This document shows, piece by piece, positions 20,622 to 33,220 of a stretch of 64,000 nucleotides of DNA (positions are counted from its first letter, which is position 1; the number at the start of each line of letters is the position of its first letter). The translations under genes and the position numbers were made by a program. Source of the stretch: Entonaema liquescens. Lineage: Eukaryota > Ascomycota > Sordariomycetes > Xylariales > Xylariaceae. The DNA lies in assembly GCA_902805475.1 (NCBI GenBank), contig CADCSX010000006.1, forward strand, positions 992,001 to 1,056,000. Direction: 5' to 3'. Below the pieces are notes generated by a model. It was not told the DNA's origin, did no database searches, and saw only the letters and a program-made list of their open reading frames with translations.

Positions 20622-23600
20622 TTTATAATAACGCTAGCTCTGTTAAGGGGAACCAAGCAAAATGTCTCGTTAAGGATACCGTGAGGCTGTCTTACAGCTA
20701 ACAGGCTATGGGTTCGAGATAATGTGTGGCCTGGATGAACAGCCATAGGCTCCCAAATGGCGGCTTTTATCCAGACCGGCATCTTCGGTTTGGGCTTCCA
20801 ACACCATGAACGCTCACCACCCTTTCGACGAAGAGGCCGTCTGATCTCCTCTTCACTAGGTACATGGGGACCGTTAGCGGAAAGTGGTATATTGCAAGAA
20901 TAATAAAGCTGTTTAGGCGTGTGTGGAGCCAATGGCCCGGTCAAAACCACCACATTGGTCACACGTCCACAGCTTGCACCCCACGAGCTTTCTGCTGTTC
21001 GCCGATCCTAGGTACTACGGTAACTCCCTTATGTATGCACCAGACCTTCCTGATCAAATCAGTTCAGCTATAGACCATTGAAGCATAAGGGCAGGCATCA
21101 GAGTTCCCTAGACCTGTTCCTCTCTACCACTCCATGACCCAATGCACCCGCACTAGTTCCCGTCTCTCTCTTGCATTATCCATCGGAAAGAAAGACGTTG
21201 CTGCCCAAGCCTACTTCTTTACTTGTTATTCTTGGCATATACTCCGCCCAATGGCTATTTGATTTAGGTACTGCGGAGGTTCACATTGCATTGAATGACA
21301 TATAGCGCAGAAACGGTCTTATATCTGGCTAGGTGGGATTAAGCAGCCACGTATGAGACTCAACGTATGCTTGTGATTGATCGTACCGGTTCGGTAGTCT
21401 CTCGGTACTCTAGTAACCATTCTTTAAAAAGTTGCTGACAGTTTACTGTACTGTGCCTCGTGTTGCTCTCAACAAGATCTGGTCGGTCGATGCGGCCGTA
21501 ACCAAGGGTTTGGAACTCTGGACGGCTATGTAGCCGCGTTCAGCGCGGAGAACTTCTAGACGACCCAAAAGATTCGACGGCGGCAATAGGGGATAAGAAT
21601 CAAGGGAGTCTTTCAGTTGAGCATGAAAACGGCTCCGCTTACACATTTTTAGTCTGGTTTTAGACGAACCAGCAGAATTTCACAGAGTTGTGGTCAAGGG
21701 AGTTCGGGGACCCAGCTCTCTGGACCGGCCTGTGGCTTTGTTTCCATGTGCCCCTATACGGAGTACACGCAGGATGACAGCTACGCCAACGGGTACTCTT
21801 AGTACTCGCAGGCCTTGGCTACGTCTTAGGATTCTTACAACCTACCTTGCCGCTAGACGTCCTAGAAAGCTAGATTTCAGGACCCCTGACGACTGTTACG
21901 GGCAAGATGCACGAAAGTCTTTGGTAAGCACGCCGGATGCAGCCTGAGTCAGAAAGAAATATATTACACTTTTAATCTACTACATGTTACGGATGTGGTC
22001 AGTCACAGACGGATTTCACGTACATGGCGGGCTACCATAACGACAGGGATGAAGACCTCGAATGGCCTGCCTGGTTACAGCAACTTGTTCGCAAGGTAAC
22101 TGGCCCGGGTCATATACGTCCACTTAGTATTAGTACATATGCGCGAGGGGAGCAGGCTCACCCGGGTCCTGGGACGACAAGATTGGCGTGACGATCGCGG
22201 TGCCTACTATTACTCACAGCTCATTATGTGCGACTACCCGGACGGTGAAGAGATTACGGGATTTCCTTATTTTAGCATGGCTTCCTCACACCGCCACTGT
22301 GGTCTGATGGAAACTAAGTTTAACAACCCGGCTAGAAATCAGTAACGGTGCTTAACCATCAAATGGCCGTTTCCCCTAGTTTGGTTTTTGGTCTAGGACG
22401 ACAAGTTGTACGCGGTGTCTCTGGGACCGCCAGGGGATGTTTATTATGCCTCGCACTTATTAATATGGGTTAAAGGATACCTAGCATCATAAGAGATCAG
22501 AACGAAGCGGGCCGTTGCAGTGGAGATAGCATTAAGAGGGACGGCGCTAGAAATTTGGGGGGGTGGCGGCGATCTCCAAGTGGTCGGTACAGCGGTACCG
22601 GTACGTTTTTAGACTGAAGAGTTACAGTACTGTACTGGCTTCCAGCGCAGAAGCTTTGCCAACAGCAGAATTAGAAGGAAGTACTATTCCGCGCTGGCCA
22701 CCCCTTTAACGACCAGATTTCCCCGTCGAGAAGCGTAGCAAGGTCGTCGATGTCGAACTACACATCCTAAGCAGCTCATAGTCGACTTTGCTAGTTGCAA
22801 AATAGGCTACGAAAGCTAGGGCTCGCCAGAATCGATATTCACGTTTTCTGGTTAGGGCTTTCTTGCCGCGAAGAATGATAAATGTCTATCCGTTGTTCGA
22901 CGCTAGCAAGTTACCCCTGGTCTACAGGCATGATTATGGTCGGGACAGGCCCACAGATGGTTAAAGCCTCTGTGCCCTCATACATACAGTACTACACACG
23001 CACGCAATTTTTCCTTGCTGCTGGGATAGCGCCCGCCCCTCTGGGTCACACTCTCATGCTTCGTGACGGGTCTTCATGTAGGCCACGGTTGAAGTCGGCT
23101 TTTCCGGGATTTCGGTTTAAGTTTTGGCTCCTTGTAAACCTGGGATCTCGATTATAGCCTCGTTGGAGCATCTCAACATCTCAAAATTTGATCTGTACCT
23201 ATCTTCACCGTCGTTAAAATCTTCGTCATCATCGCAATCATGTGTCTTACTCTAGTGAGCCATGCATTAGCGTGTACCAGAGTATCGGGTCAGACACTAC
23301 AGGCGTGATCGTATCCGGATCTAAATGAAAATAGCGGAAAAAAAGCACCGGCCTCAACGACTAATTTGGGCCAGCCTCACTCTCCGCTACAATGATCGCC
23401 AATGGCAACCCTTGCTTATCATTACCCTGTGAATCTGCCAATCCTCGATAGCCGTGGCTATTGTCCTCTCGGCTGCTACATACTATGTTTGTAGAGAATA
23501 ACCCGTCGTAAACAAGGATCTCGTCGTAGCGGGCACGGTACGGTACAGTACGCAGGCGCAAGCGATCTCCATCACGTGCGAATTTGGAGGGTTGCAGAGG

Positions 23601-24690
23601 GGGGGAAGAGACATGGAGTTTGGGATTAAATATACATGGCCGTTGTACCACCAGCCCGAAGGGCTGGATCTATTTCCCGGAGGAGCTTGGCTCGCCTACC
23701 AACGCTAGAAATTGAGGGGTCGGTAAGAATTAGGGTGTTACCCTGCCGGAAAGTCTACGTACACTGGTACAGTACATACGACTTATGTTTTAAGAACCTC
23801 TTGAGGCTAGATTGGCTTGCAGTTCTCCCGTCCATGCGCTACCCTTGATTGGCAGGGTTAGCCCAAGCCAAGAAGTTCTTGAGTTCCCAGCAGGCGGGAC
23901 ACAGCATTTGCCAGACCCTCCTCGCTCCTTTCGGGTGCGGCAGCATGCAGACGCGAGGCGAAGGTGCCTTACCGCGTACGCGGGAACGCCTTACATACCC
24001 ATTGCAACTTTAGAGTCAATGCTTGGGAGCCCGGAGTGTTGAAATTGTAACGAGGCTTCTTACCCAGCAGACTGGTAAGTCGATCTCATGGGTGGCCTGA
24101 CGACATTTCCGCGGGACCGGTTTGAGGATCTATCTCGCCTCTTGCCGTCTGATAGATAGATGTCTTCCCCATGGAGAAGCAAGACGAAACAAAACGCGTC
24201 TACACCATTTGGTGAGCCGACTACTCGGGTCGCTCTGAACCCAGCCTTTCAATATTGCTACATAGTTCCCATAATTTGTTTTCTGGTCTCGCCGCCCTCG
24301 CCGCCGCCCGACTACAATGACGTACATCTGGAGGCCTCTTAAGATGACAGATTTGAATATCTGCCGAGCAGCGCGGCATGTTACCCTAGAACCCATCACT
24401 GAGCATACGGCGGCATGGCATGCAGGCTGTCCCGTACCGCGAGATAGGGTATTGCTGGTATATCCAAGACATGGGTTTCTGATACGCGGAGTAAAGTCCA
24501 TGAGCTTCGACTTGATAGGTACGAATTCGATACCGCACCTGGTGGAAACGAGGTAAGTACGTCAGTAGGGTGACAATGGCAGAGTAGTAGTCCCGGGCAT
24601 GCAAAAACATGCAACATGAGCTGTTCTTTTGAGCCCCCAAAACCGCGCCATCATTCTGATACGTCAAGTTTATTTTTAATTCTCGTCTTT
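20622..24690. other. Gene desert, part 1
   Basis: This 4-kb stretch has balanced base composition and only short open frames on both strands, none with recognisable motifs or codon pattern. I looked for degenerate transposon or polyketide-type motifs and saw none. It contains the promoter of the LaeA-like gene at its left end. Confidence 0.55.
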
Positions 24691-26882
24691 TTGAACTTTT
24701 TTTTTTTTTCTTCCCCTTCTATTTTCCCCTTTGATTCTCACGCCCCTCCTCCCCACACCCTTTCCCCTTCGGCATCTGCTTCGGTGTATCAAAGAGGCGC
24801 CTCTGGACCTTGTTAGCCGTTTCGACGTAGGTAAGGCAAGCCAGGTGCATGGAAGCAACGCGAATGGAGGAAATAAGGGGGGAAGGGGGTGAGAGGATAG
24901 GAAAAAGCACAGAAGAAAGAGTAATGTTATGTATGGAGAACGTGGTACGCGACACCCCTGGATTTGGGTATGGAATTGGAAGTCTTCCTGTCGCATAGCG
25001 CAGGCAAGGCAAGGCAAGGCGAGCGAGCAGGGACAAGGTAGGTTGGCCCCGACGGCGCGTCCTTCGGGCAGACCCCCAATCGCGGGCCGCCCGGGGCCTC
25101 GGTCGGGGGGGTCAAGTGTGGATTTGACGTGGTTTTTCCTTTCTGCTCTTTTCTGCTTCGCTGGTAATGCCAGCTGGGTCTTTGCCGGGTTTCCTCTAGC
25201 TGGGGTCCGTATTGTACAGATGAGGAGTTGAAATGTGACCTGTCACATATCAGATTTTCTTTTTTATTTCCTTCGCCCTTCTTCCCCTTCCCTTTCCCCT
25301 TCCATCCATCCATTCCCTGAACCTTGAACCCTGGCCCCTGAACCCTGACACGCTGTCCCTCTCTCTCGGAACCGTCTTTTCTGTCAACCGTTTTTAATTT
25401 ATTATTATGGAGTTCGCTCTTTTAAGATTCTTACTTTTTTTTGTTGCCTCTTATTATTATTATTATTTTTTTCTTCGGTTGCTTGTGACTTGACCTTACT
25501 TTCTTAGTAAGCCGACGTTAACTCCTGATCATTACCGTCATTACATTACGTAGACCTATTATCATTCGTATTATTGAGGGTTTTTCTTTCCTTTTCTCTT
25601 TTTTTTCCTTTCTTCTTTTTCTTATTGGTCCTCGTCCCGTCCCGTCTCGTATTATTCTTGCGTTAGCCGCATGTAATGATGATTGGGGAAACGGACATGT
25701 CAAATTCCCAGAATACTACACTCTACGTAGGTGGTTATTGGTTCCCGGGCCCTGGTAAAAGCCAGAGAATTACCAGACGACCCCAACCATACAGCTCCGC
25801 TTGTTGGGTTTCTGGGACTCCTGACGGCATGGCATTAGCATTAGCATAGCATATACCTAGTATGGGGCATGGGTATGGTTATGGGTATTGGTAAACGACT
25901 CCGCCGGTAAAACGTTCTCTCTTTAATGCCAATGCTGAATGGTACTATATGTGCATGGGTTCCAGTAGCTGGAAACTCACGGACCAGGAAATCAAATCCC
26001 TAGAATTAGGGGTGGAGACAATACCATCGTACATGGTATCTACGATTTGCCTTGAGTGCGAACTCCCGTGTTAGGCCCGGCGCTGTTCCATTGTGTCGGT
26101 AACAGTCTTTAAACCTCCCAGCGCATACGGGAAATTTCATAAACGTTTGAAGCGGGAAGAAAAAAAAAACAACAACACAAAACATCAACAACAGAAACAT
26201 CAACAAAATCTCTAACAACACACATGTACGTGCTTATAACAGGAATGACATACATACGTGACATATGTACGTCTTACAACTTATATGTAGGCTTCATAAC
26301 GCATAGAAGCTCTAGATTTCGTAGCCTGCCGTGCCGTGCTGCGCCGTACTTTGCTATGCTATGCTATGTCATGTTATGTGTTATGTTATGCTACTAAGCT
26401 GCGCGGTGCGAGTGTGCTCTGTGCTCTGTGCTCTCTGCGCGCTCTCTCTCTCTGCCTGTTGTACACATTGAGGACCCAATCCCCGAGGTCCTTCCCCCGT
26501 TCTAACCCATACATATAAGATCATGCAATTCAATTCGATCAATGCCCATTTCCGTAATCCGTGCCCCCATTTCCATGTCACGGCTGAGACGCGTGCCCTC
26601 TTTTGTTTTTCCTTCTTATTTTTCTTTTCCCCCGTTTCGTTTCGTTTCGTTCCGTTCCGCCGAGCCGTCGGGCGACCAGCAAATACGAGAAATTCTTGGC
26701 TCTCTTCCTCTCTCTTAAGCTGGGATAAGGCCGGGATTTGCTACTGTACATTTGCTGGTGGGCGGATGTATGTATGTTCGTGCGTGCATGCATGCATGAA
26801 TATGCGAACAGACATGTCACCTTCTCTCTTTCTTATTGTTGTTGCTGTCCTGCAACGTCGCTAGGTAGGCAAGGCAAGTTGC
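24691..26882. other. Gene desert, part 2: pyrimidine-rich tracts and simple repeats
   Basis: C/T-rich tracts occur on the plus strand at 24690-24770, 25245-25320 and 25560-25630, resembling fungal promoter or leader sequence. No good coding frame follows. Simple repeats include TATGC-type units at 26351-26392 and TTTCG units at 26635-26655. It ends at the LSB6 stop codon, so part is the LSB6 3' region. Confidence 0.55.
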
Positions 26883-29287
26883 TTAGCACCAGGTGAAGAC
26901 GGGATTCCTAGCCTTGACGGTCTCGAGCCGCTCAACAATCACCTTGCGCCTGTTGCCATCCATGGTCTCGGCCGCGGCATACCCTAGATCTCCTTCCATA
27001 TCGTCCTCGTCGTAAGCGTTACCGTTCCCATGAAGCTTCGCGCTAAGCGAGTTGCCATTGATACCTGTCGCGAAGGAGTACCGCCGCTCCTTACGGGGCG
27101 TGTACATGTTCATCTGCGTACGTGATGGGCCTTGGTAACTTGATCTCGGGGGCGCGAGAGCTGTGGACGGGTAGTTTTGGTGATAGGCCGTTGAATGGGT
27201 TCTGAGATTCGCTTCGGTCTGGAGATTGCTCCTGGGAACTTGCCAATTCGAAACGCCCAGGATTTGGTAGCGGACTGGAGAACCCAAGCAGGTCATCTAC
27301 GGTGCTAGCAGGTGCTGAGGAGTTCGCGGCGCCAATGTCCATTTCCTCTTCTATAGTCCTGTGAGCCTCGGGCTCTGCCCTACGGCGTGCTTCAGATGAT
27401 GTGGCGCGCATGGGTACAGCAACAGGGACCTCGACCAAGTCGTCCCAAACACATACCCTGGCACGTCTCGTAAGCTCCAGCGGGCCGTGATCCGGGGTCT
27501 TGAGTGTTTCGACAACGTTCCACGCCTGTCCTTTCATTACGGCCATCTGCCGGGAGAACATCTTCTCCTGAAAGTCTGGGTCGATTTGGAATACCTTTCG
27601 TAGCTCGAGCGCAGTCTGGCTCCACCATTGCGTAGAAGTGAGAAGGGGGAGGAAATGATCTCGTGTTTTCTGGGAGAAAGGTCGGCCGATAAGATCGACT
27701 GGTAGGAAAAGCCAGCCAAAAGGGAAACTATCGACAGTAAGCTTAATTTTCTAGACAATGCGTAAAAATGAAATTTAAATACCTTCGCCATGCATCCGGG
27801 TGCTTCCATGGCCATGATAATGAATTGTCGATCGCCCCAAGCGAGATCTTAGGATCAGGAACCTTACTCGTGCCAGCGGCATTCATAGGTTTTTGGGCTT
27901 TGTAAGGGTTAGGACTTCTTGGTTTCCCCCTCGCCGGTAGTTGTACAGGCCTTGCAGGTTGTTCTTCGTCTTCTTCTCCTACGTCCATGTTAAATTGTGG
28001 TGGTTCGGAAGTGATCGAGACTGCTTGGGTTTCCCAGTCGACCTTGACCATCCAATTGTCGAGACCCCTATCCGTATTCCGCATGATATAATCTAAAATG
28101 ACGAGCTTTTCGAGTTCTTCTCGGAATGACTGCTTCAGCGACTCGGTCCACCTAAAGTTTCCGGGCCCAAGAGGCTGTTGCCCAGGGCCATCGCGTTCAT
28201 CTTCACTCTCACTATCGGCGTCACGAGCAGGTCTACTGGACGGTCGACAGGTCTCCGCCCACCTTCTTTGCTTATGTCGATGTGTGTCGTTTGATCGGGA
28301 GTTAGACCAATACTGATCCGGCCAAGGATTTTCTCTTAGGAAGATATTGGCATCTTTAAACCCCTTAAGGAAGACTTGAAAACTGCCCGGTTTTGCAGGA
28401 AGGGGTTTCCTCTTCTTGTAAAAGCTCCGGCGGTCCCAGTAGGGATAGTGAAACGACTTGGATGATAGCCAAACAACATCGGTGTAAGGGACTATGTGGG
28501 TACGGAGCTGGCAATCAAGAACATACGCTGCTGCTTCGCTCACATATGAGAGATTGGGTATAAGACTATAAAATAAGTTAGGACCTTGGTTCTTTCTATA
28601 TATACGCATAGAAATAAATACTTACCATGCTCGACCAAAACAACAAGGAAATAAATTTCGATGAATCCACTTGTTCCATTTCGGGTTTCCGGCTGCGTAT
28701 GGTTCTTCATCCTTGGGTTTGAATACACCGACAATCTTACCATCGGTATTCCGCGCGAAGTAACTTCCTGAGCTACCCTGCGTAATCAAACTCGGATGCA
28801 TACCTTGGTCAATAGCAACGCGCACGCTCTTAACAATAGCTTCGAACTCGTCCTTGGACATAGCAGGCTCGGGCATGGCGGCAAGCGTCTCGGGGGTCGC
28901 GGGTCGGAGACCTTGGGGGGCTTGAAAGACACTATAATGAATTTCGAGGCGCTCCTCTTCACCCAAAGTACCCCTTCCCTTCCCCCTCTTGAATTTGGAT
29001 GCGATTTCGTCGGCCCATCGTTCTAGACGAGCATTGATAGCTTTAAGGTCTACACCCGAGTTGCTTCGCATTCGCCTTGTCTGATGCTTGAGTTTCCCGA
29101 GTGCCTTCGGCGACGTCATGCCCGAGTGAGGCCTCGGTTGGGTGATGGGCGCATATCGAGGAGCGGATAGTGGTTGAAGCGACGCAGAGCTCTGGGCTAA
29201 GGGGTCATCTTCGGAATCGTCGTCGCTAAACTGGTCAGCCTGGGCGAGGCGTTCGTAACCGGTCGTAGCCGGGCGACTTGGAGGCAT
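26883..29287 (-). CDS. lsb6: Type II phosphatidylinositol 4-kinase Lsb6
   Basis: Three exons, 28626-29287, 27783-28565 and 26883-27727, encode about 762 residues once one apparent frame error is allowed. Kinase features: GSSGSYFARNTDGKIVGVFK (nucleotide-binding lobe), PKWNKWIHRNLFPCCFGRAC with the cysteine-rich segment that is palmitoylated in this family, LDYIMRNTDRGLDNWMVK (catalytic loop) and GAIDNSLSWPWKHPDAW (metal-binding region). A 60-residue Ser/Pro/Arg insert separates the two lobes. The enzyme converts phosphatidylinositol to PI4P on endosomal, vacuolar and plasma membranes. In exon 3 the frame used up to residue ~690 would stop at 27091. The expected C-terminus (RRYSFATG ... RRKVIVERLETVKARNPVFTWC, read here in two parts) lies one base over. 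The likely break is the G run 27148-27152 on the plus strand. Confidence 0.92.
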
Positions 29288-31201
29288 GCCGGGCGGATGC
29301 TGGGCAGATGTAATATATGTGGATTTAAAAAAGGGTTGGTTCGGTGGTCTGTTTCCTTGGAAAATTATTGCATTCTATTAACAATAACAAAGATAAGGTC
29401 AAAAAATTGAATATGTTTAGGCTTCGGCTTTGGTCCTGCCCCTGATTTGTCTCGTATCTAATTAATTAACCAATACCGATCGATAGTAGCCTTTTCCAAC
29501 TACGGGGCCAAAATAGATGGAAGTAGAAGCAGTAAAGAGGGACTATTAAAAAAAAAAATACACGAGAACGCCAAGTGCTCGGCGCAAGATAAGAGAAAAA
29601 AAAGAATAACACCAGACGATCGGTGTTGGTGTTGGTGTTGGCGTTGGTATATGGAAGTTTGATGTTTCTTCCAGCCGGAGATGTCGAAACACGTCACGTC
29701 AATAAGAGGCGTATTTCGCTAAAACTTTGGGATTCTGCATCTACCTTAGCAGTTTAGGTACCTAGGTAAGGCAAAACCCATCAAACCCCCACAACCGTGC
29801 ATACGGGGGAAACAGATACCCCATTAATTGAAAAGCCTCGGAGTTCGGTACTATCTTTGTAAGCAATATACTTTCAGTTAGTTAATATCCATTAAACCCA
29901 AGTTCTTAGGTACATATTCTAGGCGAGGGATTTCAATATTATATCGAAATTCCTACGTCGTTTAGGTAGCTTCTCCTCTAGATACTTACCTAAGGTCTAC
30001 TAAATTAGTGTAAATTACAGGGGTCTAGGACTCTACTACGGTACCTAAATCATTCCCCAACCCCCGCCTATCGGAGGCTTCCGCTACTCTTAGATCACAC
30101 ATCTAAGGGGAACCGTCTCACAAGCTCACATATTGCGTACATCCTTACATCTGCCTAACATCTACTACCTAACCTACCTATCTACGTAACCATTCAGATA
30201 TAAGTCAACTCGTCCAAAGAGAGTAAATAACCCATACTTCGTTACATATTGCCTCAAACAAGCAACACGACATCGACGATTATTCATGAATAGCATTCCC
30301 TTTCCTCAAATCAAATACAATTCAACTTTACGATAGTTAGCAGATCATCCTCAATCGCTCCAATGAGATTCATATCACGCGATCTCGTACATGACCATAA
30401 TCCGACCGTATTGCAATAGGCTGAGCTACCCGAGTCATCTGCAATCTGAGTTGTACCAAGCTCGCATATCTATCGAACCATCTAAGCTTCGTTGTTCGAC
30501 ATAGTCTGAGTCCGCGAACTTTGAATTCCAAGCCGGCATTGTCACCGTTACTCCTTAAAGCATTAGTCGATTAATCGAGAATAAGGGAGAGAGAGAGGCT
30601 CCAGCTAGTCGTGTCCACCCTGGCCCCAAACTGAGTTTCTCTGGTTCGACACAGTTTACGTCAGTTCCACCGGATGGTCAACCAATCGTGTCTAATCCAT
30701 CAGTCTAGAGATGCACCAATCCAAGACGGTCTGATTTGAAGATCCTAGGAGTGAACTGTCGATCCTAACCCTGCCATTTGGCTCTTGTAGCTTATACGAC
30801 ACCAAGTCCTGTTGATCTATGGTCTCTTCCCACCTTTGTGGTCCCTGGGGTTTATCTTGGCTCTCCTGTGCCGATGTGATTTAGATTACTTTTCAGCATT
30901 GTCTCTTGTTCAAACTATTTCTTCCCAATTCCTCACCGTCTTCCATTTATCATATCCCTTCCCCGTGACTCGAAACACTCAGCTGTATCTTTATATCTCC
31001 CATCTGGCCCCTTCCTAACGTGCATTGCATCTTGCCCTGTTGCTGGTTCTAACGATCTAGTCTTACCCCTATCTATATCTATCTATTATCTTAGACCTTA
31101 ACTCCTCCTACCCCCTAGTCGACAAACAAGTTGTCGAATAGTCCTAAGCAGAGCACAGCTTGGCATTTCAGTCACACTACTTCATCGCCGCCAGATTCAA
31201 G
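29288..31201. other. Divergent intergenic region upstream of LSB6 and a small RS-rich frame
   Basis: Contents: a GGTGTT repeat at 29622-29647, TAGGTACCTAGGTA at 29755-29768, several more TAGGTA-type motifs to 30000, and pyrimidine-rich sequence at 30900-31120 just before the RS-rich frame. No gene was seen. Confidence 0.6.
29622..29647. repeat. (GGTGTT)n microsatellite
   Basis: About four hexamer units, the last degraded, lie in the region upstream of LSB6. Confidence 0.85.
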
Positions 31202-31690
31202 ATGGCCGGCCAAACAGCAAACGAAAGTTTCATCGATATCACCATCACAACCTTTTCCTCACCCGAACCTGATAATCAACGAGGACGAAAACGTCGACGC
31301 AGCCCACCAGAAACTCTAGCGGTTGCGGCAGCTCGGATACCGTCAGCAGAGTCCGCTACCTTTCGTGGACGATGCAGGCACCGTTCAACTTCTAGGCTCG
31401 ATATATCCAGAAACACATCACGACTTAGAGGAGGATCCTTATCTCCAACTCGCAGAAAATTGATCCGCGTTGTCCAATTAAACCGTCATCGAAGCCAATC
31501 ACCATCTAGATCCCGTTCTCCAAACACACAGGAAGCCTCGAAAAGAAGGCGGCAAAGAACACAGAGTCGAGGCCGAATCCATGATGTCGAGTCAAAGAAA
31601 GTTATTGAGCCTATCGTAGCTTCGTTTCTCCGCCATGAAATTGTGATTAGGAGCGACAGTCCATCCCAGAAGTCGACACAGGATGGATAA
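31202..31690 (+). CDS. Possible small Arg/Ser-rich hypothetical protein
   Basis: A single frame of 162 residues runs from ATG 31202 (CAAGATGGCC, a favourable start context). An in-frame ATG at 31160 would add 14 residues. The protein is rich in Arg and Ser with RS/SR pairs (RHRSQSPSRSRSPNTQ, RRRQRTQSRGR) and a basic cluster GRKRRRSPP, which could act as a nuclear localisation signal. I recognise no domain. The upstream 120 bases are pyrimidine-rich, as expected for a fungal promoter or leader. RS-rich composition is found in splicing-related proteins, but also arises by chance in low-complexity frames, so a function should not be assigned. Confidence 0.42.
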   Translation: MAGQTANESFIDITITTFSSPEPDNQRGRKRRRSPPETLAVAAARIPSAESATFRGRCRHRSTSRLDISRNTSRLRGGSLSPTRRKLIRVVQLNRHRSQSPSRSRSPNTQEASKRRRQRTQSRGRIHDVESKKVIEPIVASFLRHEIVIRSDSPSQKSTQDG

Positions 31691-33220
31691 TTAAGCCAGA
31701 GCTTGAAAGTTGGAGTTCTAAATATTACAAATACCAGAAACAACCATGCCAACACGAAGTGTAGCATCGGACAAATATGCTATTATATCAGGTTATTTAC
31801 AACCGCTAAGCATTGAACAACGGCAAAAACATCACTCCCCGACCTCGAAGGCTGATGCTAAGATGACGAAGTTGATTCTTTGTTCCTAATGGTATCATAA
31901 AAGGCACCTGTGAAGCAAAAGCAAAAGCAAAAGCAAAAGCAAAAGGATATACAGGGTGTTGATGTATTAAACATTTATCTAATGGGATGGGAAAAAAGAA
32001 GAGGATATTACAAAAACAGGAACCAGGCCGATACAGTAGTAGTCTTATGTATGTTAATCAATAGTAACGTTAATTTGAAACCCATATAAGAATAATTGAT
32101 CTTGACATATGAATATATATAGAATAACTACTATATAGAATACCATATCAGCCAGTATCAGAAGCCTTCAAACTTGATATGGCAAAGGCAAGTCAAGTCC
32201 GGGGATGCGGACAAGAGTTATGGATTGGTGCCAAGAGACCCCACGGCGAAGATGCCTGCATCTGCATCATGTTAATTGGGTCTACTAGATCTGCGGGGCA
32301 CGTGGCCTGGGGAGTACAGAAGTAAGAAGGGAAGACGGGCTGGACAGGTTGAGGTTAGTGCGCTCAGCTGGTCAGCAGACCAATCAAGCATTTTTCACTA
32401 TTCGATTTGATTTGCGACGCGTCAGGCAGTTAGCAGTTGAGGGAGCACCTCAGGTAGTAGCATAGCAGTAGCTGCATCCTCGGCGGGGTGGGTAGCTGCG
32501 CCTATCGGTAGCCAACCCTGCCTGTTATCTGTTCCAAAGTACCTATACTTGAACATTACACTGGAAACCACGACCGTCAAAGCAGGTAATAACGTACTTA
32601 TACTTCTCAGCAGATGTACCCCCTCCATACATGTAGGCAGGGTTAATACTTCTCACGTCAACGTCAACCTAATGCATCCCGAAATGTTCCTAGTCAACAG
32701 CAATCGACCAACCAACTTTGCCCTTCCGCGAATTTCAGAAGCTTGACTGTCACATCCACTCACCACTCACAACTATCTCACCCTACACGGTACCTAACCT
32801 TGTCCTCGTGACGAAGTTAACTATTTGAGATTTTTTTGTCTCTCTTGTTTTTTTAATTTCTTTTGAGGTGGACAGTTTGAGTTTCAAGCCTCACGCAAAA
32901 CCACAACTTTATTATCCGTTCATTCGCCCTTCCGCCCTACCCACATACAACAATCTACGTACATTCTGCGTATTCTGCATATCCTACGTACATACCTATA
33001 TCTCACGGCCCCCGAACTTGTTCACGTCTTTCACGCCTTCTCACCTTCCTTTCGAACCAGCCTCGCCGATGCTCATCTCCACCTACGGAAACAACCTCCT
33101 CGGGCGCGCGCCTTTCTTTGTCCATAATTTCTAACTTCCACCACATGTGTCTTACCAACAGCAGTTCTGCATGTAGCCGTACTTCACCGTTCACAGCGAC
33201 AGGCTAGGAAGCCGCACAAT
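31691..33220. other. Intergenic region upstream of the SNF2/RING gene
   Basis: It contains an AGCAAA tandem repeat at 31914-31944 and a pyrimidine-rich leader-like tract at 32830-33060. No gene was seen. Confidence 0.6.
31914..31944. repeat. (AGCAAA)5 microsatellite
   Basis: Five tandem hexamers lie about 220 bases after the stop codon of the RS-rich frame. Confidence 0.9.

Noticed and set aside
20622..24690. Possible degenerate biosynthetic or transposon gene in the desert
   Set aside because: Translations on both strands show no recognisable motif; composition does not look RIP-mutated.
26523..26864. Plus-strand frame of 113 residues
   Set aside because: Low-complexity, Phe-rich start and a repeat-derived middle; it ends just before the LSB6 stop and shows no coding character.
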